Shown here: in pieces, positions 53,614 to 63,400 of the stretch
How the letters are laid out: every line of letters begins with the position of its first letter
Numbering within the stretch: position 1 is the stretch's first letter
NCBI RefSeq assembly: GCF_002814095.1
Contig: NZ_CP021913.1
Location: forward strand, 3,664,501-3,728,500
DNA: 64,000 nt
Direction: 5' to 3'
Source of the DNA: Sagittula sp. P11
GTDB taxonomy: Bacteria; Pseudomonadota; Alphaproteobacteria; Rhodobacterales; Rhodobacteraceae
Program-made: the position numbers and the translations under genes
Notes under the pieces: model-generated
Told to the model about the DNA's origin: nothing
The model's database searches: none
The model's input: the letters and a program-made list of their open reading frames with translations, nothing else

Positions 53614-54621
53614 TTGGAAAAGTGCAGTGAAAACAACGCTAAAGCGGCAGCGCGGCTTTCCGTGGCACCCATGATGGACTGGACCGACCGCCATTGCCGT
53701 GTGTTCCACCGGCTCATGTCGCGGCATGCGCTGCTATACACAGAAATGGTGACGGCGCCTGCGCTTGTGCGGGGGGGGGCTTTGCACCTGCTCGACCACA
53801 GTCCTGAGGAGCATCCCGTGGCCCTGCAACTGGGCGGTTCCGACCCGGTAGAGCTGGCGGAGGCGGCGCGGCTTGGGGCGGATGCCGGGTATGACGAGAT
53901 CAACCTCAACTGCGGCTGTCCCTCTGACCGGGTGCAGTCGGGCACCTTCGGCGCGGTCCTGATGAAGGACCCGGACACGGTGATCCGCTGTGTCGAGGCG
54001 ATGCAGGATGCCGTGGACGTCGAGGTGACGGTGAAGTGCCGGATCGGCGTGGACGATCAGGACCCGAACGAAGTGCTGCCGGAGTTCCTCGCCCGTCTCG
54101 GCGCGGCGGGCTGTTCGCGGATCTCGATCCACGCGCGCAAGGCCTGGCTTCAGGGACTGTCGCCTAAGGAGAACCGGGATATTCCGCCGCTCGACTACGA
54201 CCTCGTAATGCAGATGCGCGGCCTCTTTCCGCACCTGCACCTTTCGGTGAACGGGGGCATCGGCTCGCTGGAACAGGCGCGCGGTTTCCTCGATGCCGGG
54301 CTGGACGGCGTGATGGTGGGGCGGGCGGCCTATCACCAGCCGTGGGACATCCTCGGGGAGGCGGACGCTCTGATCTGGGGCGAACCGCAGGGCCCGCGCG
54401 GGCGCGAGGACGTGGTTCGCGACATGTTGCCCTATATCGAGCGTCACCTGACAGAGGGCGGACGCCTGCACCAGGTGACGCGCCACATGCTCGGCCTATT
54501 TGCCGGCTGCCCCGGTGCGCGGCGCTGGCGGCAGGTGTTGTCGACCGAGACGACACGTGATGGCGCGGGTCCGGAAGTGGTCGAGCGCGCGCTGTCCGAG
54601 GTCGCCGCCCGGGCTGCGTAA
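53614..54621 (+). CDS. dusA: tRNA-dihydrouridine synthase A
   Basis: A 335-residue FMN enzyme that reduces uridines in the D-loop of tRNA. The N-terminal APMMDWTDRHCR motif, the catalytic-cysteine region NLNCGCPSDRVQSGTFGA, KCRIGVDD and SVNGGIGS phosphate-binding motif are all present. The start is placed at TTG 53614: GGGAG sits 7 nt upstream and the N-terminus then resembles ordinary DusA. The TTG start and poor upstream sequence suggest that the original 5' end was replaced during integration of the neighbouring element. The enzyme itself looks intact. Confidence 0.9.
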   Translation: MEKCSENNAKAAARLSVAPMMDWTDRHCRVFHRLMSRHALLYTEMVTAPALVRGGALHLLDHSPEEHPVALQLGGSDPVELAEAARLGADAGYDEINLNCGCPSDRVQSGTFGAVLMKDPDTVIRCVEAMQDAVDVEVTVKCRIGVDDQDPNEVLPEFLARLGAAGCSRISIHARKAWLQGLSPKENRDIPPLDYDLVMQMRGLFPHLHLSVNGGIGSLEQARGFLDAGLDGVMVGRAAYHQPWDILGEADALIWGEPQGPRGREDVVRDMLPYIERHLTEGGRLHQVTRHMLGLFAGCPGARRWRQVLSTETTRDGAGPEVVERALSEVAARAA

Positions 54622-54678
54622 GCCGCAGGACCTGACGCCAACCAGAATCAGGCGGCGCAAACTTCTGGTCCGATAATG

Positions 54679-54808
54679 GTTAATTCGTGCAACGAAACCC
54701 GGCCATGGGGCTGACTGTCCCTGTTTCGTGGACAGTCAGCCGCATTGCTGCCCACTTTCCCGCAAAGGCGCTGGAATACGCGAAAAATTTGATAAAGTGT
54801 TAATTCGT
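54679..54808. promoter_or_regulatory. Two GTTAATTCGT boxes before the RTX gene
   Basis: GTTAATTCGT occurs at 54679-54688 and again at 54799-54808, exactly 120 bp apart, in the 232-nt gap upstream of the RTX gene. The second lies about 46 nt before the start codon in AT-rich sequence. They may be binding sites for a regulator of surface proteins. TTAA-containing boxes also resemble CtrA half-sites, but a full TTAA-N7-TTAA is not present. Confidence 0.35.
54709..54741. terminator. Perfect 12-bp hairpin between dusA and the RTX gene
   Basis: GGCTGACTGTCC (54709-54720) pairs perfectly with GGACAGTCAGCC (54730-54741) over a 9-nt loop. It lies about 90 nt after the dusA stop. No T-tract follows on the plus strand, so termination is possible but regulatory use equally so. 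Confidence 0.5.
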
Positions 54809-54853
54809 AAGCAAACTGATTTTCATGCTGCACAAATTGGGGGGTCTTTGACC

Positions 54854-56137
54854 ATGTGGGTGCTTTCCTTGCTGCCTTTTCTGCTGCTCGCCAGTCTCGG
54901 CGGACTGTTCGACAGCGATGACGACGATGACAACGAATCCTTCCCGACCGAAGGCCCCACCGACAACGGCACGGACGGCGGCACCGACGGGCAGGAGAAC
55001 CCGAACATCCCGATCTCCCCGACCGTGAATGCAGGCACGTCCGGCGACGACACGGAAACGCTGGGCGACACCGACGACCGCTACATCGCCTACGAGGGCG
55101 ACGACGTGGTCAATGGCGGCTCGGGCGACGACCGGATCGACGGGCGCGAAGGCAACGACACGCTGGTCGGTGGCCCGGGCGACGATCTCCTGTACGGTGG
55201 CGACGGCAATGACGACCTGTCCGGGAACGGCGGCAACGACACGGCATTCGGCGAGGCGGGCAACGACAGCCTCAGCGGCAATCTCGGAGAGGACAAGCTG
55301 GTCGGCGGTGCGGGCAACGACTACATCGACGGCGGCCCGAACGACGACAAGCTGGTCGGCAACGACGGCAACGACACCCTGATCGGCGGCCTGGGCAACG
55401 ACCTGCTGAAGGGCGTGGACGGCGCCGACCTGCTGGATGGCGGCGCGGGCAACGACACGATCTACGACGGCACCGGCAACGACACCGTGCTGGGCGGTGA
55501 CGGCAACGACGCGGTCCAGCTTGGCGACGGCGTCAACACAGTCGACGCGGGTGCGGGCGACGATGCCGTGGTCGCAAACGGCGGAACCGGCACCATCGAC
55601 GCGGGCCTCGGCAATGACAGCGTGTCCGTCACTGGCGACGGCACCGCGACCGCTGCCGCGCAGACCGGCCTTTATGACATCGACCTAGGCGACGGAGACG
55701 ACGTGTTTGGCGGGATCGACGACAATGCCACGGTCGACGGCGGCGCGGGCAACGATACCCTGGTCGGCAACGGCGTCCTGATTGGCGGCGACGGCGATGA
55801 CGAGCTGGCCGGGGCTGGCATGATGACGGGCGGCGCCGGGGCGGACAGCTTCTTCGGCAGCGCGGTTCCGGGCACGATCACAGACTTCACCCCGGGCGAG
55901 GACATGATCCTGTTCCAGATCCCCGAGGACGACCTCGACGACACCACTCTCTCTATCGTCAACAACACCGACGGCTCGTCGCTGATCGAGGCGCGGGTGA
56001 ATGGCATGGTCGTGGCAAGCGTAAGGTCTGCGACCTCGGTCGGTGCGGCGGACGTCGCGATCCAGGGTTACGACGGGGACGTTCCGGTCTCCATCGCCGA
56101 CCCGGCGCCGGTTCCGGTTTCGCCCGTCGCGGCCTGA
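54854..56137 (+). CDS. RTX calcium-binding repeat protein
   Basis: A 427-residue surface or secreted protein. A hydrophobic N-terminal helix (WVLSLLPFLLLASLGGLF, residues 2-19) is followed by an acidic stretch DSDDDDDNES and about fifteen GGxGxDxxx nonapeptides between residues 95 and 355 that fold into a calcium-bound beta-roll. The C-terminal part (ITDFTPGEDMILFQIPEDDL) resembles the cap found after RTX repeats in type I secreted proteins, but no enzyme domain is present. ATG 54854 begins the hydrophobic helix; upstream codons are unlike protein. Function is unknown; adhesion or matrix use is a guess. Confidence 0.88.
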   Translation: MWVLSLLPFLLLASLGGLFDSDDDDDNESFPTEGPTDNGTDGGTDGQENPNIPISPTVNAGTSGDDTETLGDTDDRYIAYEGDDVVNGGSGDDRIDGREGNDTLVGGPGDDLLYGGDGNDDLSGNGGNDTAFGEAGNDSLSGNLGEDKLVGGAGNDYIDGGPNDDKLVGNDGNDTLIGGLGNDLLKGVDGADLLDGGAGNDTIYDGTGNDTVLGGDGNDAVQLGDGVNTVDAGAGDDAVVANGGTGTIDAGLGNDSVSVTGDGTATAAAQTGLYDIDLGDGDDVFGGIDDNATVDGGAGNDTLVGNGVLIGGDGDDELAGAGMMTGGAGADSFFGSAVPGTITDFTPGEDMILFQIPEDDLDDTTLSIVNNTDGSSLIEARVNGMVVASVRSATSVGAADVAIQGYDGDVPVSIADPAPVPVSPVAA

Positions 56138-56143
56138 CCGGCC

Positions 56144-56380
56144 CTATCCACGTTCCTTGAGACGCGCCGCGCGACCGCCGCGGCGCGTCGCGATTCTGGA
56201 CTTGCGCGAGGGCAGGGCGGCCATGATCTCGCGCCGCTCGTCCGAGGTCATGCGCGACCAGTTGGCGATCTCGTCCACCGTGCGCAGGCAGCCCACGCAC
56301 AGCCGGGCCGCCGGATGCACGGCGCACAGCTTCACGCAGGGGCTTTCGATCTCGTCGCGTCGCCAGACGTCGTCCTTCAT
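56144..56380 (-). CDS. DUF1289 small protein
   Basis: A 78-residue protein with the DUF1289 pattern SPCVKLCAVHPAARLCVGCLRTVDEIANWSRM: cysteines of CxxxC and CxxC type that probably bind a metal or iron-sulfur centre, followed by a basic tail (SRKSRIATRRGGRAARLKER). Function is not established. ATG 56380 is used; a TTG at 56416 would add 12 residues and overlap ruvX. It lies head-to-tail after ruvX and converges with the RTX gene with only 6 nt between stops. Confidence 0.78.
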   Translation of the reverse strand: MKDDVWRRDEIESPCVKLCAVHPAARLCVGCLRTVDEIANWSRMTSDERREIMAALPSRKSRIATRRGGRAARLKERG

Positions 56381-56405
56381 GTGGATTGCCTTACTGCTCT
56401 CTTTG

Positions 56406-56876
56406 TCATGCGCCAAGGAACCTCAGCCGGTCCAGCGCTCCCTGCAGGATATATGAGGCCGCGACGTGATCTATGACCTCGGCGCGACGTTTGCGTGTCG
56501 TATCCGCCTCAAGCAACGCCTTTTCCGCCGCGACGGTGGACAGCCGCTCGTCCCAGTAGCCGATCGGGCCGTCCCAGAGCGCGGCAAAGTTCCGGGCGAA
56601 GGCGCGGGTGGACTGGCACCGCGGCCCCTCCGACCCGTCCATGTTGCGCGGCAGGCCAAGGATCAGCCCGCCCACACGGCGCCCGGCGATCAGGGTCTGC
56701 AGGCGTTCCGCATCGACACCGAACTTCTTGCGCTTCACGGTCTCCAGCGGCGTGGCGACGGATCGCATGCCGTCGGACACCGCCACCCCGATGGTCTTCG
56801 TCCCCAGGTCCAGCCCCATGAGAGCCTGCATCGGGGGCAGGGCGGCCGCGAAGTCCTCGATGTTGTCGTGGATCAC
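56406..56876 (-). CDS. ruvX: Holliday junction resolvase-like protein RuvX (YqgF)
   Basis: A 156-residue RNase H-like nuclease with the first catalytic aspartate in LMGLDLGTKTIGVAVSD, GLPRNMDGSEG in the middle and the ERLSTVAAE and DHVAASYILQ regions carrying further acidic residues. The family helps process 16S rRNA 5' ends or Holliday junctions. The start is GTG 56876, overlapping the ccmI stop (GTGA); no ATG is available before the conserved domain except one 15 residues in. Coupled translation with ccmI is likely. Confidence 0.88.
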   Translation of the reverse strand: MIHDNIEDFAAALPPMQALMGLDLGTKTIGVAVSDGMRSVATPLETVKRKKFGVDAERLQTLIAGRRVGGLILGLPRNMDGSEGPRCQSTRAFARNFAALWDGPIGYWDERLSTVAAEKALLEADTTRKRRAEVIDHVAASYILQGALDRLRFLGA

Positions 56877-58099
56877 TCCGACACCCCGGCGCGCTGTGCG
56901 GCCTCCCTGATGGTCTGAAGGGCATCCTCGTTCCCGGCAAACACGGTCTTGGCCTCCGTCCAGATCGCGCCCGCGCGGTCCGCCTCGCCGATCACCGCCA
57001 GCGAAGAGATCAGCCGCGCCCATTCCTCCGGTGCGCCGCCTTGGGTGGCGAGCCGCTCGGAAAGCTGGTTCACCATGCCGCGGATCATCTCCTGCCGGTC
57101 TTCTTCGGTCATGTCCGCGGCCGCGTCCACGTCGGCCTGCGACGGTCCGCGCGCGGTTTCCAGCGGCGGCAGCTCAAAGCGGTTCTCGCCGGCGCGCATC
57201 GCCATCTCCTCGATCTGGGCGCGCAGCGGCTCCACCCACGGGTCGTCCGGCTGGCTGTCGGACAAGAGGTCGCGCCACATCCGGAACCCGCGGTCTGGCC
57301 GCCCGATCTGCGCCATCATCAGCCCGCCGTAGAAGCGTGCGACACCGTTCTCCGGATCGCGGCCAAGGGCCTGCTCCAGCGCCTTCTGCGCCTCGGGGGA
57401 CACGTAGCCGTTTGCGGCCAGCACCATCATGTCGGCGAGGTTGGCGTAATCCTCTGCAGTCGCCTGGTCACCCTTCAGCTCGATGATCTTCTGCTGCGCC
57501 TCGTAGGACGCGCGGTAGTTCCCCAGCGCCGCTTCCGAGCGGGCCAGCAGGATCTGCCCCTGCAACTCGTCGGGCCGCGCCTCGACAGCGGCGCGCAGCT
57601 TTTCGACGAGGTCGAGGTATTCGCCCGGCGCATCCTGAGGCATCGACGCGGGCAAGCGCGCCTCGGCCTCGGCCTGGCTGGCACGGTTCTTCAGGGCGTC
57701 GGCGGCGGCGGAGAGGCGAAGGTGCCGTGGCTGATCGCGATACCCGGGCACGCCGAGCGCCAGGTAAAGGCCGAAACCGCCCACCAGCAGCACCAGGGTC
57801 AACATACCTGCGGTGACCCGGCTGATCCCCACGGGTTGAACGACCGACGCGCTGCCGCCCTGCGCCTTTGCGTCGGCGGCCAGCAAACGGCGCGAGATTT
57901 CCAGTCTCAGGCGTTCCGCTTCTTCGGCGTCGATCTTGCCACGGGCCGCGTCGCTGTCGATTTCCGCCAGCTGGTCGCGATAGACCTGCATGTCGAAGGC
58001 CTCGGCCGGACCCGTTTCCCGCGTGCCCCGCAGGACCGACCAGCCCAGCCCCGCCGCGACCACCAGCGCAACCGCGCCTGTCAGGATCCAGAATACCAT
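56873..58099 (-). CDS. ccmI: Cytochrome c biogenesis protein CcmI
   Basis: A 408-residue membrane protein that presents apocytochrome c to the heme-ligation machinery. Two N-terminal helices (MVFWILTGAVALVVAAGLGW at 1-20 and TAGMLTLVLLVGGFGLYLAL near 105) flank a cytosolic basic segment with a leucine-rich coiled region (EEAERLRLEISRRLLAADAK), and the remaining periplasmic part holds TPR repeats that grasp the CxxCH peptide. ATG 58099 follows GAGGAGGCACG. The gene is followed by ruvX with a 4-bp overlap. Confidence 0.9.
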   Translation of the reverse strand: MVFWILTGAVALVVAAGLGWSVLRGTRETGPAEAFDMQVYRDQLAEIDSDAARGKIDAEEAERLRLEISRRLLAADAKAQGGSASVVQPVGISRVTAGMLTLVLLVGGFGLYLALGVPGYRDQPRHLRLSAAADALKNRASQAEAEARLPASMPQDAPGEYLDLVEKLRAAVEARPDELQGQILLARSEAALGNYRASYEAQQKIIELKGDQATAEDYANLADMMVLAANGYVSPEAQKALEQALGRDPENGVARFYGGLMMAQIGRPDRGFRMWRDLLSDSQPDDPWVEPLRAQIEEMAMRAGENRFELPPLETARGPSQADVDAAADMTEEDRQEMIRGMVNQLSERLATQGGAPEEWARLISSLAVIGEADRAGAIWTEAKTVFAGNEDALQTIREAAQRAGVSE

Positions 58100-58267
58100 C
58101 GTGCCTCCTCTTCGTTCGCTATGATCTAAGCGCGCGGGCCGCTCGACAAAAGGGCAAAAGGACCCGGTGAGAACCCATGTCGCAACTGTGCACCGGAATG
58201 ACGGTTGCATGTCGCGAACGGGCGCTATTTGGGTGCATCAAACGGCGAAACGACGGGGATTCGAGCC

Positions 58268-59515
58268 ATGAAACGCTATTCCGCCTTTGCCATCGTCCGT
58301 GAGGCCCTGATGACCGGTCATAAAGGCTGGGAACAGGCGTGGCGCGATGCACAGCCCAAGAAACGCTACGATGTCGTGATCGTCGGCGCGGGGGGGCATG
58401 GCCTCGCCACGGCCTACTACCTTGGCAAGAATTTCGGCATCACCAACGTGGCTGTGATCGAGAAGGGCTGGCTCGGCGGCGGCAACACCGGCCGGAACAC
58501 GACCATCATCCGGTCGAACTACCTGCAGGATCCGTCCGCCGCGATCTACGAAAAGGCGCGGTCGCTCTACGAGACGCTGAGCCAGGATCTGAACTACAAC
58601 ATCATGTTCAGCCCCCGCGGCGTGATGATGCTGGCGCAGACCGAACACGAGGTCCGCGGCTACCAGCGCACGGCCCACGCCAACGCGCTGCAGGGGGTGC
58701 AGACGGAGTTCATCTCGCCGAAGCGGGTGAAGGAGATCGTGCCGATCATCCGTCTCGACGGGCCGCGCTACCCGGTGCTGGGCGCGCTCTGGCAGGAGCG
58801 GGCAGGGACCGCGCGCCACGATGCCGTGGCCTGGGGTTATGCGCGTGCATGCTCGGCCATGGGCATGGACATCATCCAGCGCTGCGAGGTCACCGGCGTC
58901 ACCCGTGAGGGCGGCAAGGTCACCGGCGTCGACACCACCAAGGGCCACATCGCCTGCGACAAGCTGGGCATCGTCGTCGCCGGACACTCCGGCGAGCTGG
59001 CGCGCATGGCGGGCTTCCGCCTGCCGGTGGAATCCGCACCGCTTCAGGCGCTCGTCTCCGAACCGATTAAGCCGATCATGGACTGTGTCGTCATGGCGAA
59101 CACCGTGCACGGCTACATGTCTCAGTCCGACAAGGGCGAGATGGTCATTGGCGGCGGCACCGACAGCTACAACGCCTTCACACAGCGCGGGTCGTTCCAC
59201 CACATCGAACACACCGTTGCCGCACTGATCGAGACCTTCCCGATGGTGTCGCGCCTCAAGATGCTGCGCCAGTGGGGCGGCATCGTGGACATGACCGGTG
59301 ACCGCTCTCCGATCCTGTCGAAGACCCCGGTCGAGGGCTGCTTCATCAACTGTGGCTGGGGCACCGGCGGCTTCAAGGCAATCCCGGGCTCGGGCTGGGG
59401 CTTTGCCGAACTCATGGCCACCGGGAAGTCCGCGCTCTGCGAGGATTTCTCGATGAACCGCTTCCGCGAAGGCCGCTTCATCGACGAATCCGTGGCCGCC
59501 GGGGTGGCCCACTGA
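58268..59515 (+). CDS. soxB: Sarcosine oxidase subunit beta
   Basis: A 415-residue FAD/FMN-binding subunit of heterotetrameric sarcosine oxidase, which oxidises sarcosine to glycine with tetrahydrofolate and O2. GAGGHGLATAYYL (residues 43-55) is the dinucleotide motif; ARHDAVAWGYARACSAMGMD and GCFINCGWGTGGFKAIPGSG are family features. The flavin-linking histidine lies in the SGMQ-like segment further on in known enzymes; here the region around HHIEH is candidate. Operon order is soxB, an extra gene, soxD, soxA, soxG. The ribosome site is weak (GGGATTCG). Confidence 0.94.
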   Translation: MKRYSAFAIVREALMTGHKGWEQAWRDAQPKKRYDVVIVGAGGHGLATAYYLGKNFGITNVAVIEKGWLGGGNTGRNTTIIRSNYLQDPSAAIYEKARSLYETLSQDLNYNIMFSPRGVMMLAQTEHEVRGYQRTAHANALQGVQTEFISPKRVKEIVPIIRLDGPRYPVLGALWQERAGTARHDAVAWGYARACSAMGMDIIQRCEVTGVTREGGKVTGVDTTKGHIACDKLGIVVAGHSGELARMAGFRLPVESAPLQALVSEPIKPIMDCVVMANTVHGYMSQSDKGEMVIGGGTDSYNAFTQRGSFHHIEHTVAALIETFPMVSRLKMLRQWGGIVDMTGDRSPILSKTPVEGCFINCGWGTGGFKAIPGSGWGFAELMATGKSALCEDFSMNRFREGRFIDESVAAGVAH

Positions 59516-59594
59516 TGATCGCGAAAATCTTCTGGAACCTTTTCGAAGGAAGCGACGTTCCAATCCCGACGCTGAAAGCGAAAGGACAAAGAAC

Positions 59595-59903
59595 ATGTCG
59601 GACTCTGCACACAACAACCACACAACGACCACCACAACGACGCGCGAATCCCGCGGCAATTCCGGGATCGCCTTCATCGTCGGCATTCTCGTGGTCGTCG
59701 TGGCGTTCCTGGCCTGGATCATCTTCGGCAGCGCTGACACCACAACCGCGACCGATGATGGCGGCTCAAACGTCAACATCACCGTCGAAAGCGACGAAGG
59801 TGCATCCGCGCCGGCAGCTAACACCGACGCTGCCCCGGCTGGCGACGCCGCTGCACCCGCTCCGGCGGACAGTGACGCTGCACCGGCTGCCGAAGGCAAC
59901 TGA
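59595..59903 (+). CDS. Small single-pass membrane protein of unknown function inside the sox operon
   Basis: A 102-residue protein with a His/Thr-rich N-terminus (HNNHTTTTTTTRES), one hydrophobic helix at about 24-45 (GIAFIVGILVVVVAFLAWII) and an acidic Ala/Pro/Asp-rich tail (APAGDAAAPAPADSDAAPA). The ribosome site GAAAGGACAAAG is good. It lies between soxB and soxD, where the standard sarcosine oxidase cluster has no gene, and is followed by an intrinsic terminator. I do not recognise a function; an envelope tether is possible. Confidence 0.7.
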   Translation: MSDSAHNNHTTTTTTTRESRGNSGIAFIVGILVVVVAFLAWIIFGSADTTTATDDGGSNVNITVESDEGASAPAANTDAAPAGDAAAPAPADSDAAPAAEGN

Positions 59904-59937
59904 CGCCACTCCCTCAGGTTCATGGCACGGACCGGAG

Positions 59938-59971
59938 AAGGTCGGACTGCGCGAGCAGCCCGGCCTTTTTT
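59938..59971 (+). terminator. Intrinsic terminator within the sox operon
   Basis: AAGGTCGG (59938-59945) pairs with CCGGCCTT (59960-59967), with an inner CTGC/GCAG stem capped by GCGA, and is followed by a run of Ts to 59971. It lies between the small membrane protein and soxD, so it would divide the sox cluster into two transcripts or attenuate the second half. Confidence 0.75.
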
Positions 59972-60050
59972 CGTGCCCGGCCCACAGTCTGCGCGGCGCC
60001 CCTGCGGCGCACGCGACCCACACGCATTCCGCTTGGATGGAGGCCCCGAC

Positions 60051-60389
60051 ATGCTGATCTTCACCTGTCCCTATTGCGGCGTGGCCGCCGAGGAAACAGA
60101 ACTGTCCGCAGGCGGAGAGGCGCATCTGAAGCGTTTCGGTCCCGGCTCCTCCGACGACGACTTCGAGGGCTACCTCTTCATGCGCGAGAACCCCAAGGGT
60201 GTGCATTTCGAGCGCTGGCGTCACTCCAACGGCTGCGGCAAGTGGTTCCACGCCGCGCGTTGCACCGTGACCATGGAGGTCTTCGGAACCTACCCCGCGC
60301 AAACCACCCGGCCGCCCGAAGATATCCTCGACCGAATTGTGGATAAGCACCCGAACTTCAAATGGCGCGACATTGAGGCTGCGGAATGA
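60051..60389 (+). CDS. soxD: Sarcosine oxidase subunit delta
   Basis: A 112-residue zinc-binding subunit. The cysteines in IFTCPYCGVAAEE and NGCGKWFHAARCT form the zinc site seen in heterotetrameric sarcosine oxidase. ATG 60051 follows TGGAGGCC. It needs the other subunits for function and is present in the standard order before soxA. Confidence 0.93.
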   Translation: MLIFTCPYCGVAAEETELSAGGEAHLKRFGPGSSDDDFEGYLFMRENPKGVHFERWRHSNGCGKWFHAARCTVTMEVFGTYPAQTTRPPEDILDRIVDKHPNFKWRDIEAAE

Positions 60390-60449
60390 CCCGTTTCCCA
60401 CACTCTGTCTTGCACAAATCGAACAACTCACTCTGCGCGGAGGCCTGAC

Positions 60450-63400
60450 ATGAGCACCCGTCTTTCCCACGGCGGTCGCCTGATCGACCGGTCGACCAAG
60501 CTGGGCTTCACCTTCAACGGCAAGCGGCTCGAAGGCTATGCCGGCGACACGCTCGCCGCGGCGCTTCTGGGCGCCGACCAGATGCTGGTCGGCCGAAGCT
60601 TCAAGTACCACCGCCCCCGCGGCATCGTCGCCTCCGGCGCCGAGGAGCCGAACGCTCTGGTGAACCTTGGCGAGGGTGTGAAGCACGAACCGAACCAGCG
60701 CTGTACCACGACAGAGCTGTTCGACGGGCTGACCGCGACCTCGCAGAACCACTGGCCGTCGCTGGAACACGACATCGGCGCGATGAACGGTCTGTTCGGC
60801 AAGTTCCTGACCGCCGGGTTCTATTACAAGACCTTCATCCACCCGCGTCCGTTCTGGAAGCACGTTTACGAGCCGTTCATTCGCCAGTCCGCCGGTCTCG
60901 GCAAGGCACCGGATCCGGAGACGCGCGACCCCGACCATTACGAACATTTTTACGCCTTCGTGGATGTGCTCGTGATCGGCGGCGGCATCGCCGGTCTGCA
61001 GGCGGCTCTGGTGGCCGGTGCGTCGGGCAAATGCGTGCTGCTGATGGAACAGACCGCCCACTGGGGTGGCCGTGCGCCGGTCGATGGCGGCACGATCAAA
61101 GGCATGTCCGCCGAGGACTGGGTGGCCCAGGCGGTCGAGACGCTCGAAGCGATGCCCAATGTCGAACTCCGCACCCGCAGCATGGGCGCGGGCGTCTATG
61201 ACCACGGCTACGTACTGGGCTACGAGCGGGTGAACGATCATGCGCCCTATCTGGCCGGTCCCCGCCACCGCCTATGGCGCATCCGGGCAAAGCAGATCGT
61301 GACCGCAACCGGCGCCCTGGAACGCCCGCTCAGCTTCGGTGGCAACGACGTGCCGGGGGTCATGCTGGCCTCTGCCGTGCGCGACTACCTGGTGAACTAC
61401 GGCGTGTCGCCGGGCGACCGCACGGTGGTCGTGACCAACAACGATGACGCCTACCGGACCGCCATCGCGCTGAAGAAGGCCGGGCTTGCGGTGCCGCTCA
61501 TCGTCGACGCGCGCCCGCACGGCAACGAAGGGCCGCTGGTCAAGGAAGCGCAGACTATGGGCATCCGGGTCGAACGTGACCGAGCCATCACCAAGGTCTT
61601 CGGCGGCAAGCGGGTGCAGGGCGTGGCCATCGGTCTCCAGCGTGGCGAGGGCGCGGTCCTCGAAGAGATCGCCTGCGACGCGGTCGCCATGTCCGGCGGC
61701 TGGTCCCCCGTTGTGCACCTCTGGTCGCATTGCGGCGGCAAGTTGACGTGGGACGATGCGCAGGCCTACTTCAAGCCCGATCCGTCGCGTGCGCCCACGG
61801 GCGTGGACGGCAAGGCATTCGTCACCACCGCGGGCAGCGCAAGCGGCGCGATGCACATAAACGATACGCTGCAAGACGCTGACAAGGCTGCAAAGTCCGT
61901 GTTGTCTACGTTTGGTGTCTCCGAGGCCGATCTGCCGGGAACGCCCGCCGGAGAGGCCGCCGAAGAGGCGCCGCTCATGCAGGTCTGGCTGATGCCGGAA
62001 CGCGCGCACGACGGGCTGCGAATGAAGGCCTGGCTCGACTACCAGAACGACGTGAAGGTGTCGGACGTCCAGCTTGCGGCGCGCGAGGGTTACCGCTCCG
62101 TCGAACATACCAAGCGCTACACCACGCTTGGCATGGCGACGGATCAGGGGAAACTGAGCAACATCAACGGTCTGGCGATCCTTTCTGATGCGTTGGGAGA
62201 GCCGATCCCGCAGGTCGGCACGACCACCTTCCGTCCGCCTTACACGCCCATCTCGATGGGGGCGATTGCAGGCGATGCGCGTGGCGACCTGTTCCATCCG
62301 CTGCGCAAGACGCCGATCCACGGCTGGCACGAAGCCAATGGCGCGACGTTCGAGCCGGTCGGCGACTGGCGCCGTCCCTATGCCTTCCCCAAGTCCGGGG
62401 AAAGCGTCGAAGATGCCGTCAACCGCGAGATCAACGCCACGCGCCAAAGCGTTGGAATGCTTGACGCTTCCACGCTCGGCAAGATCATCGTGAAGGGTCC
62501 GGACGCAGGCCGGTTCCTCGACATGCTCTACACCAACATGATGAGCACGCTGAAGCCGGGCAAATGCCGCTACGGCCTGATGTGCACGGAGAACGGCTTC
62601 CTCACCGACGACGGGGTCGTGGCGCGGATCGATGAGGACACCTTCCTCTGCCACACCACGACCGGCGGCGCGGACCGTATCCATGCCCACATGGAGGAAT
62701 GGCTGCAGACCGAATGGTGGGACTGGAAGGTCTACACCGCCAACGTCACCGAAGCCTACGCTCAGATCGCCGTTGTCGGTCCCAACGCCCGGAAACTGCT
62801 GGAGAAGCTCGGCGGCATGGACGTCTCGAAAGAGGCGATGGCCTTCATGGACTGGAAGGACGGCACGCTGGGCGGGTTCCCGGTGCGCATCTACCGGATC
62901 TCCTTCTCGGGGGAACTGAGCTACGAGATCGCGGTGCCCGCAAGCCAGGGCCGCGCGCTCTGGGACAAACTGATCGAGGCTGGCAAGGAGTTTGACGCGA
63001 CGCCCTACGGTACAGAGGCGCTGCACGTGATGCGGGCCGAGAAGGGCTTCATCATGATCGGCGACGAGACCGACGGCACGGTGATCCCACAGGATCTTGG
63101 CCTGCACTGGGCGATCTCGAAGAAGAAAGACGACTACATCGGCAAGCGGGCGCAGGCGCGCAACTTCATGGACAATCCCGACCGCTGGCAACTGGTAGGG
63201 CTGGAGACGGTGGACGGCTCCGTCCTGCCGGATGGCGCCTACGCGGTGGCCCCGGGCCGGAACGCCAACGGCCAGCGCAACACCCAGGGCCGCGTGACCT
63301 CGACCTACTGGTCGCCCACGCTGAAGAAGGGCATCGCCATGGGTCTGGTGCACAACGGTCCGCAGCGGATGGGCGAAACCATCAGTTTCATGAAGGACGA

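Noticed and set aside
53154-53978. 274-codon minus-strand frame spanning the integrase upstream region and dusA
   Set aside because: It crosses antisense to dusA and out of frame with the integrase; no domain is visible.
55090-55900. Short tandem repeats that could look like a CRISPR or minisatellite
   Set aside because: They encode GGxGxD RTX repeats in frame and vary at the DNA level; there are no constant repeats with unique spacers.
59515-60057. 180-codon plus-strand frame beginning at the soxB stop
   Set aside because: It runs in a different frame through the small membrane-protein gene and the terminator, and its translation looks random after the first 20 residues.
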